Shown piece after piece: positions 1-6,484 of a stretch of DNA of 6,484 bases (its first letter is position 1; every line of letters begins with the position of its first letter). The notes beneath the pieces were generated by a model. The model was not told the origin of the DNA and searched no databases. It saw only the letters and a program-made list of their open reading frames with translations. The position numbers were made by a program, and so were the translations under genes. The DNA comes from JAIEPT01 sp038217425 (GTDB lineage: Bacteria; Planctomycetota; Planctomycetia; Gemmatales; Gemmataceae): contig JBBQPM010000287.1 of NCBI GenBank assembly GCA_038217425.1, positions 1-6,484 of the forward strand. The letters run 5' to 3'.

Positions 1-19
1 AAGCGATCAACCTTAACTA

Positions 20-46
20 CAGCAGGCGCGAGAATCGCGATTGCTG
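20..46 (+). promoter_or_regulatory. Interrupted hairpin in the 5' leader of the hibernation factor gene
   Basis: CAGCA (20-24) pairs with TGCTG (42-46), and CGCGA (27-31) pairs with TCGCG (35-39) around a GAA loop, with a 2x2 internal loop between the two stems. It ends just before the purine-rich GGGGAAAG (49-56) that serves the gene starting at 61. No T tract follows, so it is not a standard intrinsic terminator. It could be a leader structure or the tail of something upstream of the window. Only the base pairing is seen; the role is inferred. Confidence 0.3.
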
Positions 47-60
47 ACGGGGAAAGCATC

Positions 61-414
61 ATGCAAATCCAGGTCAACACGGACAACCACATCAAAGGCA
101 GCGAAGAACTCACCCGCCACGTCGAAAGCGTTGTTGAGGGAGCCTTGAGCCGGTTCACCGACCGGATCACGCGGGTGGAAGTCCACCTCACCGATGAGAA
201 CAGCAGCGCGAAAGCGTACGGCAACGCCATGCGCTGCGTCATAGAAGCCCGCCCCGCGAGTCATCAGCCGATCAACGTGAGCCATGAGGGCGGGTCGCTC
301 GAACAGGCGTTAGAAGGCGCTGCCGATAAATTGGAAAAAACGCTCAATCGCACTTTCGAACGACTGGACGATCCCAAAGGCCGCACCTCTTACGGTGGGG
401 ATCAAACGGTCTGA
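61..414 (+). CDS. HPF/RaiA-family ribosome hibernation factor (short form)
   Basis: This 117-residue protein has the compact S30AE fold pattern of the HPF/RaiA (YfiA) family. Members bind the small-subunit decoding region and keep idle 70S or 100S ribosomes inactive in stress or stationary phase. What is visible: an N-terminal strand (MQIQVNTDNHIKGSEEL) leading into the first helix, a second strand with VEVHLTDENS at about 40-49, then CVIEARPASHQPINV, and a final amphipathic helix LEQALEGAADKLEKTLNRT at about 80-98. The length fits the short HPF or RaiA class; the extra C-terminal dimerisation domain of long HPF is absent. The ATG at 61 is preceded by the purine-rich GGGGAAAG at 49-56. The gene lies 60 bases before an eRF1-like gene on the same strand, which suggests co-expression. 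The family call is firm; HPF-like versus RaiA-like action cannot be told from sequence alone. Confidence 0.88.
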   Translation: MQIQVNTDNHIKGSEELTRHVESVVEGALSRFTDRITRVEVHLTDENSSAKAYGNAMRCVIEARPASHQPINVSHEGGSLEQALEGAADKLEKTLNRTFERLDDPKGRTSYGGDQTV

Positions 415-461
415 GCGGAACGATTCAACGAACCGCCATGTTTGCCAATGATGAAGTTTTC

Positions 462-470
462 AAAGGAGGA
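462..470 (+). promoter_or_regulatory. Strong Shine-Dalgarno that fixes the start of the eRF1-like gene
   Basis: AAAGGAGGA lies five bases before ATG 475 when measured from the AGGAGG core (464-469). An in-frame TTG at 442 would add 11 residues but would place this site inside the coding region, so 475 is preferred. Confidence 0.85.
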
Positions 471-474
471 TTCC

Positions 475-1638
475 ATGCGTCAAATCACGACCGATCATCT
501 GACTGCGGTGCTCTCCGATCACGAGCCGCCGTGTGTTTCCCTTTATCAGCCAACGCATCGTCGTCACCCTGAAAACCAACAAGACCCGATCCGCTTCCGG
601 AATCTTCTGGGGGAGTTGGAAAACTCGCTGCGCCAAAAGTATCCCACGCGGGAAGTGCGAACGCTCCTGGAGAAGTTCCAGGCGCTGACCCGCGACGACA
701 ATTTTTGGAACCACCGCACGGAGGGGTTGGCAATTCTCAGTTCGCCCGGCAATTTTCAGATCTTCGAACTGCAACGCACCGCCCCGGAACTGCTCGTCGT
801 GGCCGAGAGCTTTCATGTGAAGCCGCTGCTTCGCGCTCTCCAGTCGGCTGACCGATACCAGATCCTCAGTGTGAATCGCCACGAAGTCAAGCTCTACGAG
901 GGCAATCGCTACACTCTCGACCGGGTCGAGTTGACGAACGTACCATCGACCATTACCGAGGCGTTAGGCGAGGAACTGACCGAGCAGCATCTATCGGTCG
1001 GTTCCTATGGAGCAGGAGCAGCCCGAGCGGCCGGCGGCGGAGCGACCCCTTCGATTCACGCCCATGGCGACAAGAAGGACGAGGTGGACAACGACCGGGA
1101 TCGCTTCTTCCGCGCCATCGACCGGGCGGTTCTGGAACACCACTCCCGCCCGTCCGGGTTGCCGTTGATGCTCGCAGCGCTGACGGAGTATCACGCGCCG
1201 TTCCGCAAAGTGAGCCACAACCCCTTCCTGATGGCCGAGGGAATCATGAAAAGTCCGGACGCCCTCAGCCTCGACCATTTGCGTGTGGAGGCGTGGCGGA
1301 TCGTGGAACCCGTTTACCTGCGACGCTTGGCCAAGTTGGTGGAAGATTACCAGACGGCCCGGTCCCGACAACTCGGGTCGGATGACCTGACGCAAGTTGC
1401 AGAGGCCGTGGCTGCGGGACGCGTCGGCACCTTGCTGGTCGAAGACGACCGGCAGGTTCCTGGCACGATCGACCGTGCGACGGGCCGAATTCAATCGGGC
1501 GCTCTCTCCGACCCCGAGGTCGATGATGTGCTCGACGACCTGGCGGAACTTGTCCTGCGAATGAAGGGCGAAGTCGTCGTCGTTCCCGCGGAGCGGATGC
1601 CTTCCAAAACCGGAGTGGCGGCGACTTATCGCTTCTAA
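475..1638 (+). CDS. eRF1-like protein of the baeRF group, possible Balon-like hibernation factor
   Basis: The 387-residue product resembles bacterial archaeo-eukaryotic release-factor-like (baeRF) proteins, probably Pfam family 3 or 7. Domain layout by eye: an N-terminal domain (1-125) with CVSLYQPTHRR and the QQDPIRFRNLL segment; a middle RNase H-like domain from about 127 (YQILSVNRHEVKLYEG) to 295; and a C-terminal L7Ae-like domain (304-387) with DLTQVAEAVAAGRVGTLLVE and VVVVPAERMPSKTG. A glycine-rich loop at 176-190 (GSYGAGAARAAGGGA) occupies about where eRF1 carries GGQ, but has no GGQ, so peptidyl-tRNA hydrolysis of the usual kind is unlikely. Balon, a recently described eRF1 homologue that binds the A site of idle ribosomes with EF-Tu, also lacks GGQ. 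The neighbouring HPF gene makes a hibernation role attractive. Family membership is fairly sure; function is inferred. The start at 475 follows the strong AAAGGAGGA. Confidence 0.75.
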   Translation: MRQITTDHLTAVLSDHEPPCVSLYQPTHRRHPENQQDPIRFRNLLGELENSLRQKYPTREVRTLLEKFQALTRDDNFWNHRTEGLAILSSPGNFQIFELQRTAPELLVVAESFHVKPLLRALQSADRYQILSVNRHEVKLYEGNRYTLDRVELTNVPSTITEALGEELTEQHLSVGSYGAGAARAAGGGATPSIHAHGDKKDEVDNDRDRFFRAIDRAVLEHHSRPSGLPLMLAALTEYHAPFRKVSHNPFLMAEGIMKSPDALSLDHLRVEAWRIVEPVYLRRLAKLVEDYQTARSRQLGSDDLTQVAEAVAAGRVGTLLVEDDRQVPGTIDRATGRIQSGALSDPEVDDVLDDLAELVLRMKGEVVVVPAERMPSKTGVAATYRF

Positions 1639-1659
1639 CCATCACCAATCGCAGGACGT

Positions 1660-1932
1660 CGAACGCCTCATCGGCCTCTCGCTCGCTTCTTGCAAGTGGA
1701 GCTGGCGGGCGGCCGGTGCTGTTGGCTTGCGCGGCGATCGCCTTTATCCTTCTTGGGGAAACCGCTTGGCATCGTGGCTTTCAGTTGGTTGGCGGTGCAA
1801 ATCGGCGTCGCCCGACTGGGGTTTCCGCTTCACCCATGTCCCTGTTCATCGTCGAGTTGGCCCTGGAGGGCGACCAACTGACTGCCGGCAAACGTTCTCC
1901 TGGCTTGGATTCTGAGCAACAAGAAAAAGCCT
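1660..1932 (+). pseudogene. nhaA: Remnant of a NhaA Na+/H+ antiporter, frameshifted and internally deleted
   Basis: Pieces of NhaA appear in order but in alternating frames. Frame 1 gives PLARFLQVELAGG (about 1675-1713), like the N-terminal 'FLxxEAAGG' of NhaA. Frame 3 continues it with VLLACAAIAF (1716-1745). Frame 1 then gives GKPLGIVAFSWLAVQIG (1756-1806) followed by VARL, a near-diagnostic late NhaA segment. Frame 3 gives MSLFIVELALEGDQLTAG (1837-1890), matching the 'GFTMSLFIAxLALEG' helix, and frame 1 resumes with ANVLLAWILSN (1888-1920). NhaA is usually around 390-450 residues; here about 270 bases remain. Most of the protein is missing between the N-terminal piece and GKPLG, and roughly 15-20 residues are missing before MSLFI. 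No open frame spans it, so no product is expected. NhaA normally exchanges cytoplasmic Na+ for external H+ at the membrane. The assignment rests on remembered family motifs. Confidence 0.75.
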
Positions 1933-2141
1933 GCCGGGCGATTCTGTGCCAGTCGCGGGATAGACCGTGTGTGATTTCGCACACCGCGCATGGCCTTGTC
2001 GGATTGCGCCGTCAAAATAGTTCGCGACTTTGCATCGCAACCCAAAACCTCTTCAAAGAACGGATGTGGCATTGGAATTGCTTTCGTGCTAGGCGGAAAA
2101 CATTCGGAGAATAACTGCCCGATTAGAGTTGCATTCCAACG
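1933..2141. other. Non-coding stretch without recognisable gene
   Basis: The reading frames crossing this stretch lack a ribosome binding site, a family motif or a coding-like composition. It looks less GC-rich than the flanking genes. It may be further eroded DNA downstream of the nhaA relic, and it presumably includes the promoter for the stress protein gene. I could not identify a convincing -35/-10 pair. Confidence 0.5.
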
Positions 2142-2208
2142 AGTCCGACGCGTAAATAAGCGAAGAGGCACGGTCCACGCGTGTTCGTCCTCGCTTACGC
2201 ATCGGGCT
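2142..2208. repeat. Imperfect long palindrome resembling dispersed planctomycete intergenic repeats
   Basis: The right arm TCCTCGCTTACGCATCGGGC (2188-2207, plus T2208) has a reverse complement that matches the left arm 2142-2166. The left arm reads AGTCCGACGCGTAA, then AATA-like extra bases, then GCGAAGA. About 18 of 21 positions pair, with a bulge of about four bases in the left arm and a spacer of about 21 bases (2167-2187). The pattern 'CGCTTACGC..CGGGCT' facing its complement recalls short palindromes scattered between genes in Pirellula-like planctomycetes. It could fold as a transcription terminator or barrier between the nhaA relic and the stress gene. The pairing is seen; the repeat-family link is from memory. 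Confidence 0.5.
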
Positions 2209-2225
2209 GGCAGAAATTCGGGAAG

Positions 2226-2255
2226 TTGTTTTCCAACAATTGCTTATGGAGCAAT
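2226..2255 (+). promoter_or_regulatory. Tandem hairpins around the ribosome binding site of the stress protein gene
   Basis: TTGTT (2226-2230) pairs with AACAA (2235-2239). Next to it, ATTGCT (2239-2244) pairs with AGCAAT (2250-2255) around a TATGG loop; base 2239 can belong to only one of the two stems at a time. The GGAG at 2248-2251, seven bases before ATG 2259, sits half in the loop and half in the second stem. This could modulate translation, for example by melting at higher temperature. The role is inferred only. Confidence 0.3.
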
Positions 2256-2258
2256 ACG

Positions 2259-3089
2259 ATGGTGCGGAGTATCTTGGTCGGTCTGGACGGCTCGGCGTAC
2301 AGCACCAACGCGTTGACGCTTGGTATCCGCTGGGCTCGGCAGTACGGCGCGATCCTTGTGGGTTTGGGCGTCGTCGACGAACCTGCCATTCGGCAACCGG
2401 TCATGGCGTCGATCGGCGGCGATTCCTTTAAGCAAGGGAGAGATGAGTCGGTCCTGGCGGTAGCTCGAGAGTCCGTGAAGAAATGCCTGGATGATTTCAG
2501 CTCGCGCTGTCGCGCCGAAGGCGTCAAATGCACCGCGGTCGAAGCGGTCGGCGAACCCTATGAGCAGATCGTGCTCGAAGCCCAACGATACGATCTCGTC
2601 TTGCTGGGACAGCAAACTTTCTTTCGGTTTGCCTCGCAAGAGGATGCGTGCGACACGCTAAAATCGGTCCTGCAGAACACGCCGCGCCCCGTGGTGACTG
2701 CCCCGGAGAACCTGCTCCCAGGAACATCGGTGCTGATCGCCTTCGACGGGAGACTGCAAGCGGCGCGTGCCCTGCAAGCGTTCCAATCCTCTGGCTTGGC
2801 GGAATCCCAGCAAGTCCATGTCGTTTCGGTGGCGGACGAGAAAAGCGATGCAGAACGCATTGCCGCTCGCGCCGTCGAGTTTTTACGGCTTCATGACATC
2901 AAGGCCGAACCGCACGCGCTGGAATCCTCTCAAGCGGATCACATTCTTCTGGCGCAGGCCCGAGAACTGAATGCGGGACTGATCGTCATGGGAACGTATG
3001 GACAGTCGACCATTCGCGAGTTCTTCCTCGGCTCCGTAACCCGCTCGCTGTTGGAGAGCAGTCCAGTGCCGCTGTTCCTTTATCATTGA
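2259..3089 (+). CDS. Tandem-domain universal stress protein (UspA family)
   Basis: This 276-residue cytoplasmic protein has two UspA domains. Domain 1 (about 1-148) starts with the typical strand RSILVGLDGS, and has YDLVLLGQQ at about 111-119 where the nucleotide-binding G-x2-G motif would be; that motif is degenerate here. Domain 2 (about 155-276) has SVLIAFDGR at 157-165 and a complete ATP-binding signature at 245-259: GTYG, nine residues, then GS, followed by a closing strand SPVPLFLYH. Only the second domain is therefore predicted to bind ATP. Usp proteins aid survival under starvation, oxidative or energy stress. A GTG at 2181 opens the same frame 26 codons earlier, but those residues look non-coding and run through the 2142-2208 palindrome. 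ATG 2259 has GGAG at proper distance and starts exactly at the first beta strand. The stop lies 31 bases before atpD, so cotranscription with the ATPase genes is likely. Confidence 0.9.
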   Translation: MVRSILVGLDGSAYSTNALTLGIRWARQYGAILVGLGVVDEPAIRQPVMASIGGDSFKQGRDESVLAVARESVKKCLDDFSSRCRAEGVKCTAVEAVGEPYEQIVLEAQRYDLVLLGQQTFFRFASQEDACDTLKSVLQNTPRPVVTAPENLLPGTSVLIAFDGRLQAARALQAFQSSGLAESQQVHVVSVADEKSDAERIAARAVEFLRLHDIKAEPHALESSQADHILLAQARELNAGLIVMGTYGQSTIREFFLGSVTRSLLESSPVPLFLYH

Positions 3090-3120
3090 GCGTTTCAACT
3101 GGCATCGGCATCGTAATAAA

Positions 3121-4573
<1,453 letters not shown>

Positions 4574-4578
<5 letters not shown>

Positions 4579-4963
4579 CCTCAAGGTGCTCCTCCCCTTC
4601 CACGTCTTCGTCGAGAAGTCGGACGTGAAGCGAATCGTGGTTCAGACCGTCCAAGGTTCCCTGGGACTTTTGCCGCGCCGGCTCGATTGCGCAGCAGCCC
4701 TGGCGCCGGGAATTCTGACCTATGAGACGGAGGGGGACGGCGAAGTTTATTTGGCCGTCGATGAAGGAATCCTCGTCAAAACGGGCAAGGAGGTTCTGGT
4801 TTCGGTGCGCAATGCAATCGGCGGGACCGACCTCGCCCAACTCCAGGAGGCGGTGAAACGCGAGTTTCTCAACTTGGACGCTCAGGAGATGAGCGTTCGC
4901 TCAGTCTTGGCAAAAATGGAGAGCGGCTTTATCCGGCGTCTCGCGGAGTTTCATCGTGAATGA
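4574..4963 (+). CDS. atpC: N-type ATPase epsilon subunit, probable ATT start
   Basis: This is a central-stalk subunit linking the beta hexamer to the c ring. With the ATT start it has 129 residues, beginning (M)NLKVLLPFHVFVEK, the usual N-ATPase epsilon opening. The N-terminal beta-sandwich covers about 1-85 and includes GSLGLLPRRLDCAAALAPG and YLAVDEGILVKTG. The C-terminal part (about 90-129) is two helices ending in ESGFIRRLAEFHRE. If translation began at GTG 4586, the protein would have 125 residues and lack most of the first strand. The gene overlaps the atpD stop at its start and overlaps atpQ by 8 bases at its end, implying translational coupling. A sequencing error or a recent start-codon mutation cannot be excluded. 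A plain ATG at 4574 would, however, remove the atpD stop and lengthen atpD by tens of codons, so the T is doing double work. Confidence 0.88.
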
Positions 4964-5294
4964 AGAACCGAAAAAAGGCAAACCGAAGGACAGCGACGCA
5001 TTCAACCGCGCCATCGGCGCCGACGCCGCGCGGAAGCTCAAGGCGCAACGCAACACCACCCGCGGTGTCTGGTTTGGGCTAGGCATGATGGGGTTGATCG
5101 GCTGGTCCGTCGTGGTGCCGACCTTGCTCGGCGCGGCGCTCGGCGCCTGGCTGGACCGACACCACCCGGGCAAGCACTCTTGGACTTTGGCCCTGCTCGT
5201 GGCCGGACTGGTCGTCGGCTGTTTCAATGCGTGGCATTGGGTCGCCAAGGAAGACCAGGCCATGCGCGAGGAACAGGAGAAGAAGCATGATTGA
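4956..5294 (+). CDS. atpQ: N-ATPase AtpQ membrane protein (AtpI-like)
   Basis: This 112-residue protein has a charged cytoplasmic N-terminus (1-36, rich in Lys and Arg) and two predicted membrane helices at about 37-66 (VWFGLGMMGLIGWSVVVPTL, then LGAALGAW) and about 76-97 (WTLALLVAGLVVGCFNAWHW). A charged tail ends EEQEKKHD. The short linker has LDRHHPGKHS, as in AtpI/AtpQ proteins. AtpQ is the extra N-ATPase gene between atpC and atpR; it is thought to help assemble the rotor ring or to handle ions, and its exact role is not settled. The GTG start at 4956 has GGAG at 4945-4948 and overlaps the atpC end by 8 bases. It overlaps atpR by another 8 bases. Confidence 0.85.
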   Translation: MNEEPKKGKPKDSDAFNRAIGADAARKLKAQRNTTRGVWFGLGMMGLIGWSVVVPTLLGAALGAWLDRHHPGKHSWTLALLVAGLVVGCFNAWHWVAKEDQAMREEQEKKHD

Positions 5295-5601
5295 AACGCT
5301 TGCATGGATCCTGGCGTGGCTCGCGGGCGGAGTGCTCGGAGCCTTCTTCTTCGGCGGCCTCTGGTGGACGATTCGCAAGGGCGTGGTGTCCCAACAGCCG
5401 GCCCTCTGGTTCCTCGGCAGTCTGCTGATTCGGATGAGCGTTACCCTCGCTGGATTCTACTTCGCCTCCGGCGGTCGATGGGAGCGGTTGCTCGCGTGCC
5501 TCCTGGGATTCATCATGGCGCGCCTCGCGGTAACGTGGTTGACGCGACCCGCCATAGCCGATCCAGTGCGTTTGCCGCAAGAGGCCAGCCATGCGCCTTA
5601 G
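5287..5601 (+). CDS. atpR: N-ATPase AtpR membrane subunit
   Basis: This 104-residue protein has three predicted membrane helices: about 3-27 (TLAWILAWLAGGVLGAFFFG), 37-60 (PALWFLGSLLIRMSVTLAGF) and 66-84 (ERLLACLLGFIMARLAVTW). Arginines sit inside or at the edge of helix 2 (R49) and helix 3 (R79), which is characteristic of AtpR proteins. AtpR is found only in N-type ATPase operons and is presumed to work next to the membrane rotor. ATG 5287 follows AGGAGA (5275-5280) and overlaps the atpQ stop. An in-frame upstream ATG at 5227 would lie wholly inside atpQ and is not used. The last 11 bases overlap atpB. Confidence 0.88.
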   Translation: MIETLAWILAWLAGGVLGAFFFGGLWWTIRKGVVSQQPALWFLGSLLIRMSVTLAGFYFASGGRWERLLACLLGFIMARLAVTWLTRPAIADPVRLPQEASHAP

Positions 5602-6286
5602 CCCCGATGAAATCGTCTTCTGGGAATATGGGTTTGTCAAACTCAACGCGACGATTGTGTACACCTGGGGATTGATGGTCGTGTTGGCGATCGGCGCCAA
5701 ACTCATCACGCGCAATCTTTCCAGGGACCACGAACGGTCGCGGTGGCAGAACCTGTTGGAAATCATCGTCATCGCGATCGCGAAGCAAATCGAAGAAGTC
5801 GGCCTTCGTAACCCGCAGCGGTATCTCGGCTTTCTGGGCACGCTCTTTCTGTTTGTCGCCGCCGCCAGCCTCTGCACGGTAATTCCGGGTTTCGAACCGC
5901 CGACGGGTTCGCTCTCGACCACGGCGGCGCTGGCGCTGTGCGTGTTCGTGGCCGTGCCATTGTTTGGCATCGAAGACCAAGGGGTCAGCGACTACCTCAA
6001 GTCGTATGTGGAGCCGACGTTCATCATGTTGCCGTTCAACATCATTAGCGAAATCTCCCGCACGCTGGCGTTGGCCGTGCGTTTGTTCGGCAACATGATG
6101 AGCGGGGCGATGATCATCAGCATCCTCCTTTCGATTACGCCCTTCCTTTTCCCGATCGTGATGACGTTGCTCGGATTGCTCACGGGCATGGTGCAGGCCT
6201 ACATCTTCAGCATTCTCGCGGCGGTTTACATCGCAGCGGCCACGCAAGTTCGCACGCCTAAGCCCAAACCCGAAGCCAAACTTTGA
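5591..6286 (+). CDS. atpB: N-ATPase a subunit (Fo stator channel)
   Basis: This 231-residue polytopic membrane protein forms the ion half-channels against the c ring. Predicted helices lie at about 22-40, 78-100, 108-126, 153-190 and 191-217. The essential arginine is visible as R164 in SRTLALAVRLFGNMMSG (156-172), equivalent to E. coli aR210. Q202 in VQAYIFSILAAVYIAAA matches the conserved glutamine of the last helix. The N-terminus MRLSPDEIVFWEYGFVKLNA is typical of N-ATPase a subunits, which are shorter than the E. coli protein. The start at 5591 overlaps the end of atpR by 11 bases, with AAGAGG just upstream (5579-5584). No defect is seen. Whether this pump moves Na+ or H+ cannot be read here, because the c-subunit ligands lie beyond the break. 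Confidence 0.93.
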   Translation: MRLSPDEIVFWEYGFVKLNATIVYTWGLMVVLAIGAKLITRNLSRDHERSRWQNLLEIIVIAIAKQIEEVGLRNPQRYLGFLGTLFLFVAAASLCTVIPGFEPPTGSLSTTAALALCVFVAVPLFGIEDQGVSDYLKSYVEPTFIMLPFNIISEISRTLALAVRLFGNMMSGAMIISILLSITPFLFPIVMTLLGLLTGMVQAYIFSILAAVYIAAATQVRTPKPKPEAKL

Positions 6287-6305
6287 CGCCTGTACGACAC
6301 CACCC

Positions 6306-6311
6306 AAGGAG
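6306..6311 (+). promoter_or_regulatory. Shine-Dalgarno of atpE
   Basis: AAGGAG sits five bases before ATG 6317. This is the strongest ribosome binding site in the operon part of the window and fits the need for many c subunits per complex. Confidence 0.75.
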
Positions 6312-6316
6312 ATCTC

Positions 6317-6346
6317 ATGGATAGTATGACAATCATTGCAGTGGTA
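6317..6346 (+). pseudogene. atpE: 5' end of the N-ATPase c subunit gene, disrupted by an insertion
   Basis: The first ten codons read MDSMTIIAVV, the usual opening of N-ATPase c subunits, which normally continue into a glycine-rich first helix and total about 80-90 residues. Here the similarity stops abruptly at codon 10. The frame then runs into unrelated sequence, YPARPKMRSFLGSGFRF, and hits TAA at 6398-6400, so the predicted product is a 27-residue chimera without a membrane hairpin or ion-binding carboxylate. The gene lies 30 bases after atpB with a strong ribosome binding site. The break falls at a TATA (6345-6348), as expected for an element that duplicates TA. The remainder of atpE, then atpF, atpA and atpG, is expected beyond the window. 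Confidence 0.82.
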
Positions 6347-6402
6347 TACCCCGCCCGGCCCAAAATGAGGTCTTTTCTCGGCAGCGGGTTTAGGTTCTAA
6401 TG

Positions 6403-6432
6403 CTCCCTTCTGGATAATCCATCGGAAGGGAG
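6403..6432 (+). promoter_or_regulatory. Hairpin sequestering the transposase ribosome binding site
   Basis: CTCCCTTC (6403-6410) pairs perfectly with GAAGGGAG (6425-6432), and TGGA (6411-6414) pairs with TCCA (6418-6421) around a TAA loop, leaving a TCG bulge. The 3' arm contains nearly all of the Shine-Dalgarno AAGGGAGG (6426-6433) for the ATG at 6440. In a transcript arriving from atpB the site would be buried; a transcript starting inside the hairpin would leave it free. Confidence 0.6.
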
Positions 6433-6439
6433 GCCAGGG

Positions 6440-6484
6440 ATGGCTAAGTTGACGTTCACCGAAGCGGATCAGCAGGCTCTCCAC
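6440..6484 (+). CDS. Transposase N-terminus, probably IS630 family (runs off the window)
   Basis: Fifteen codons, MAKLTFTEADQQALH, are visible from ATG 6440 to the window edge, preceded by AAGGGAGG at 6426-6433. I recall this N-terminus from IS630-family transposases in planctomycete genomes, but 15 residues are too few for proof. The catalytic DDE residues would be downstream. The apparent TA insertion site agrees with this family. IS630 transposases cut and paste via a DDE/RNase H-fold nuclease. Confidence 0.6.
   Translation, partial: MAKLTFTEADQQALH

Larger units (their letters stand above)
6345..6484 (+). mobile_element. Left end of an insertion sequence, probably IS630 family, inside atpE
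   Basis: Sequence unrelated to atpE begins at the TATA of 6345-6348, followed by a C-rich tip (CCCCGCCCGGCCC, 6349-6361), a leader with a hairpin (6403-6432) and a transposase start at 6440. IS630/Tc1-like elements insert at TA and duplicate it, so TA at 6345-6346 or 6347-6348 would be the target. The right end is outside the window, so inverted repeats and target duplication cannot be confirmed. Being in the same direction as the operon, it would face read-through transcription from the atp genes. Confidence 0.7.

Noticed and set aside
442..474. Upstream TTG start for the eRF1-like gene
   Set aside because: It would place the excellent AAAGGAGGA site inside the coding region; ATG 475 is correctly spaced.
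1690..2114. Small open frames as hypothetical proteins
   Set aside because: They are fragments of the nhaA relic and its flank in alternating frames, with no ribosome binding site or full-length domain.
2129..2158. TTGCAT and TAAATA as a promoter for the stress gene
   Set aside because: The -10 matches only half of the consensus and the bases are part of the palindrome arm; too weak to call.
2181..2258. GTG-initiated N-terminal extension of the universal stress protein
   Set aside because: The extension is translated palindrome and hairpin DNA; family proteins begin at the strand RSILVGLDGS.
6287..6316. Terminator or promoter between atpB and atpE
   Set aside because: The 30-base gap shows only the ribosome binding site of atpE; no stem with a T run.
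5513..6484. Long open frame on the minus strand opposite atpB
   Set aside because: Its product is rich in His, Arg and Gln with no motif, typical of the antisense of a GC-rich membrane protein gene.

Overview
The window is a plus-strand, GC-rich bacterial stretch with two parts: a stress and ribosome-hibernation block (about 1-3089) and the 5' half of an N-type ATPase operon (3121-6346). The operon is cut by an insertion sequence at the right edge. A member of the Planctomycetota is my best guess for the host. The reasons are the N-ATPase operon, a dispersed-type palindrome at 2142-2208 of a kind I associate with Pirellula-like genomes, and a transposase N-terminus I recall from planctomycete genomes. 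This is recollection, not a search result, and N-ATPases are also carried by other phyla.

Left part: a short HPF/RaiA-type ribosome hibernation factor (61-414) is followed by an eRF1-like protein of the baeRF group (475-1638). The latter has no GGQ motif and is plausibly a Balon-like hibernation factor. The next 620 bases hold no intact gene. They contain a shredded, internally deleted remnant of a NhaA Na+/H+ antiporter (about 1660-1932), then unassigned sequence, then an imperfect palindrome. A tandem universal stress protein (2259-3089) follows, with a hairpin around its ribosome binding site.

Right part: atpD, atpC, atpQ, atpR, atpB and the first ten codons of atpE lie in the standard N-ATPase order, with overlapping or nearly touching genes. 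The missing atpF, atpA and atpG should lie beyond the element if they survive. atpC appears to begin with ATT, and its ATT overlaps the atpD stop codon. atpE (the c-ring subunit) is broken after codon 10 by an element whose left end and first 15 transposase codons are visible. A hairpin inside the element buries the transposase ribosome binding site.

Taken together, the window shows a sodium/proton bioenergetics module in decay: the NhaA antiporter is a relic and the N-ATPase c subunit is disrupted. The stress genes beside them look intact. No wholly new system is evident. The best leads are the HPF plus eRF1-like pair, the ATT start of atpC, the NhaA relic, and the element in atpE with its self-silencing hairpin.
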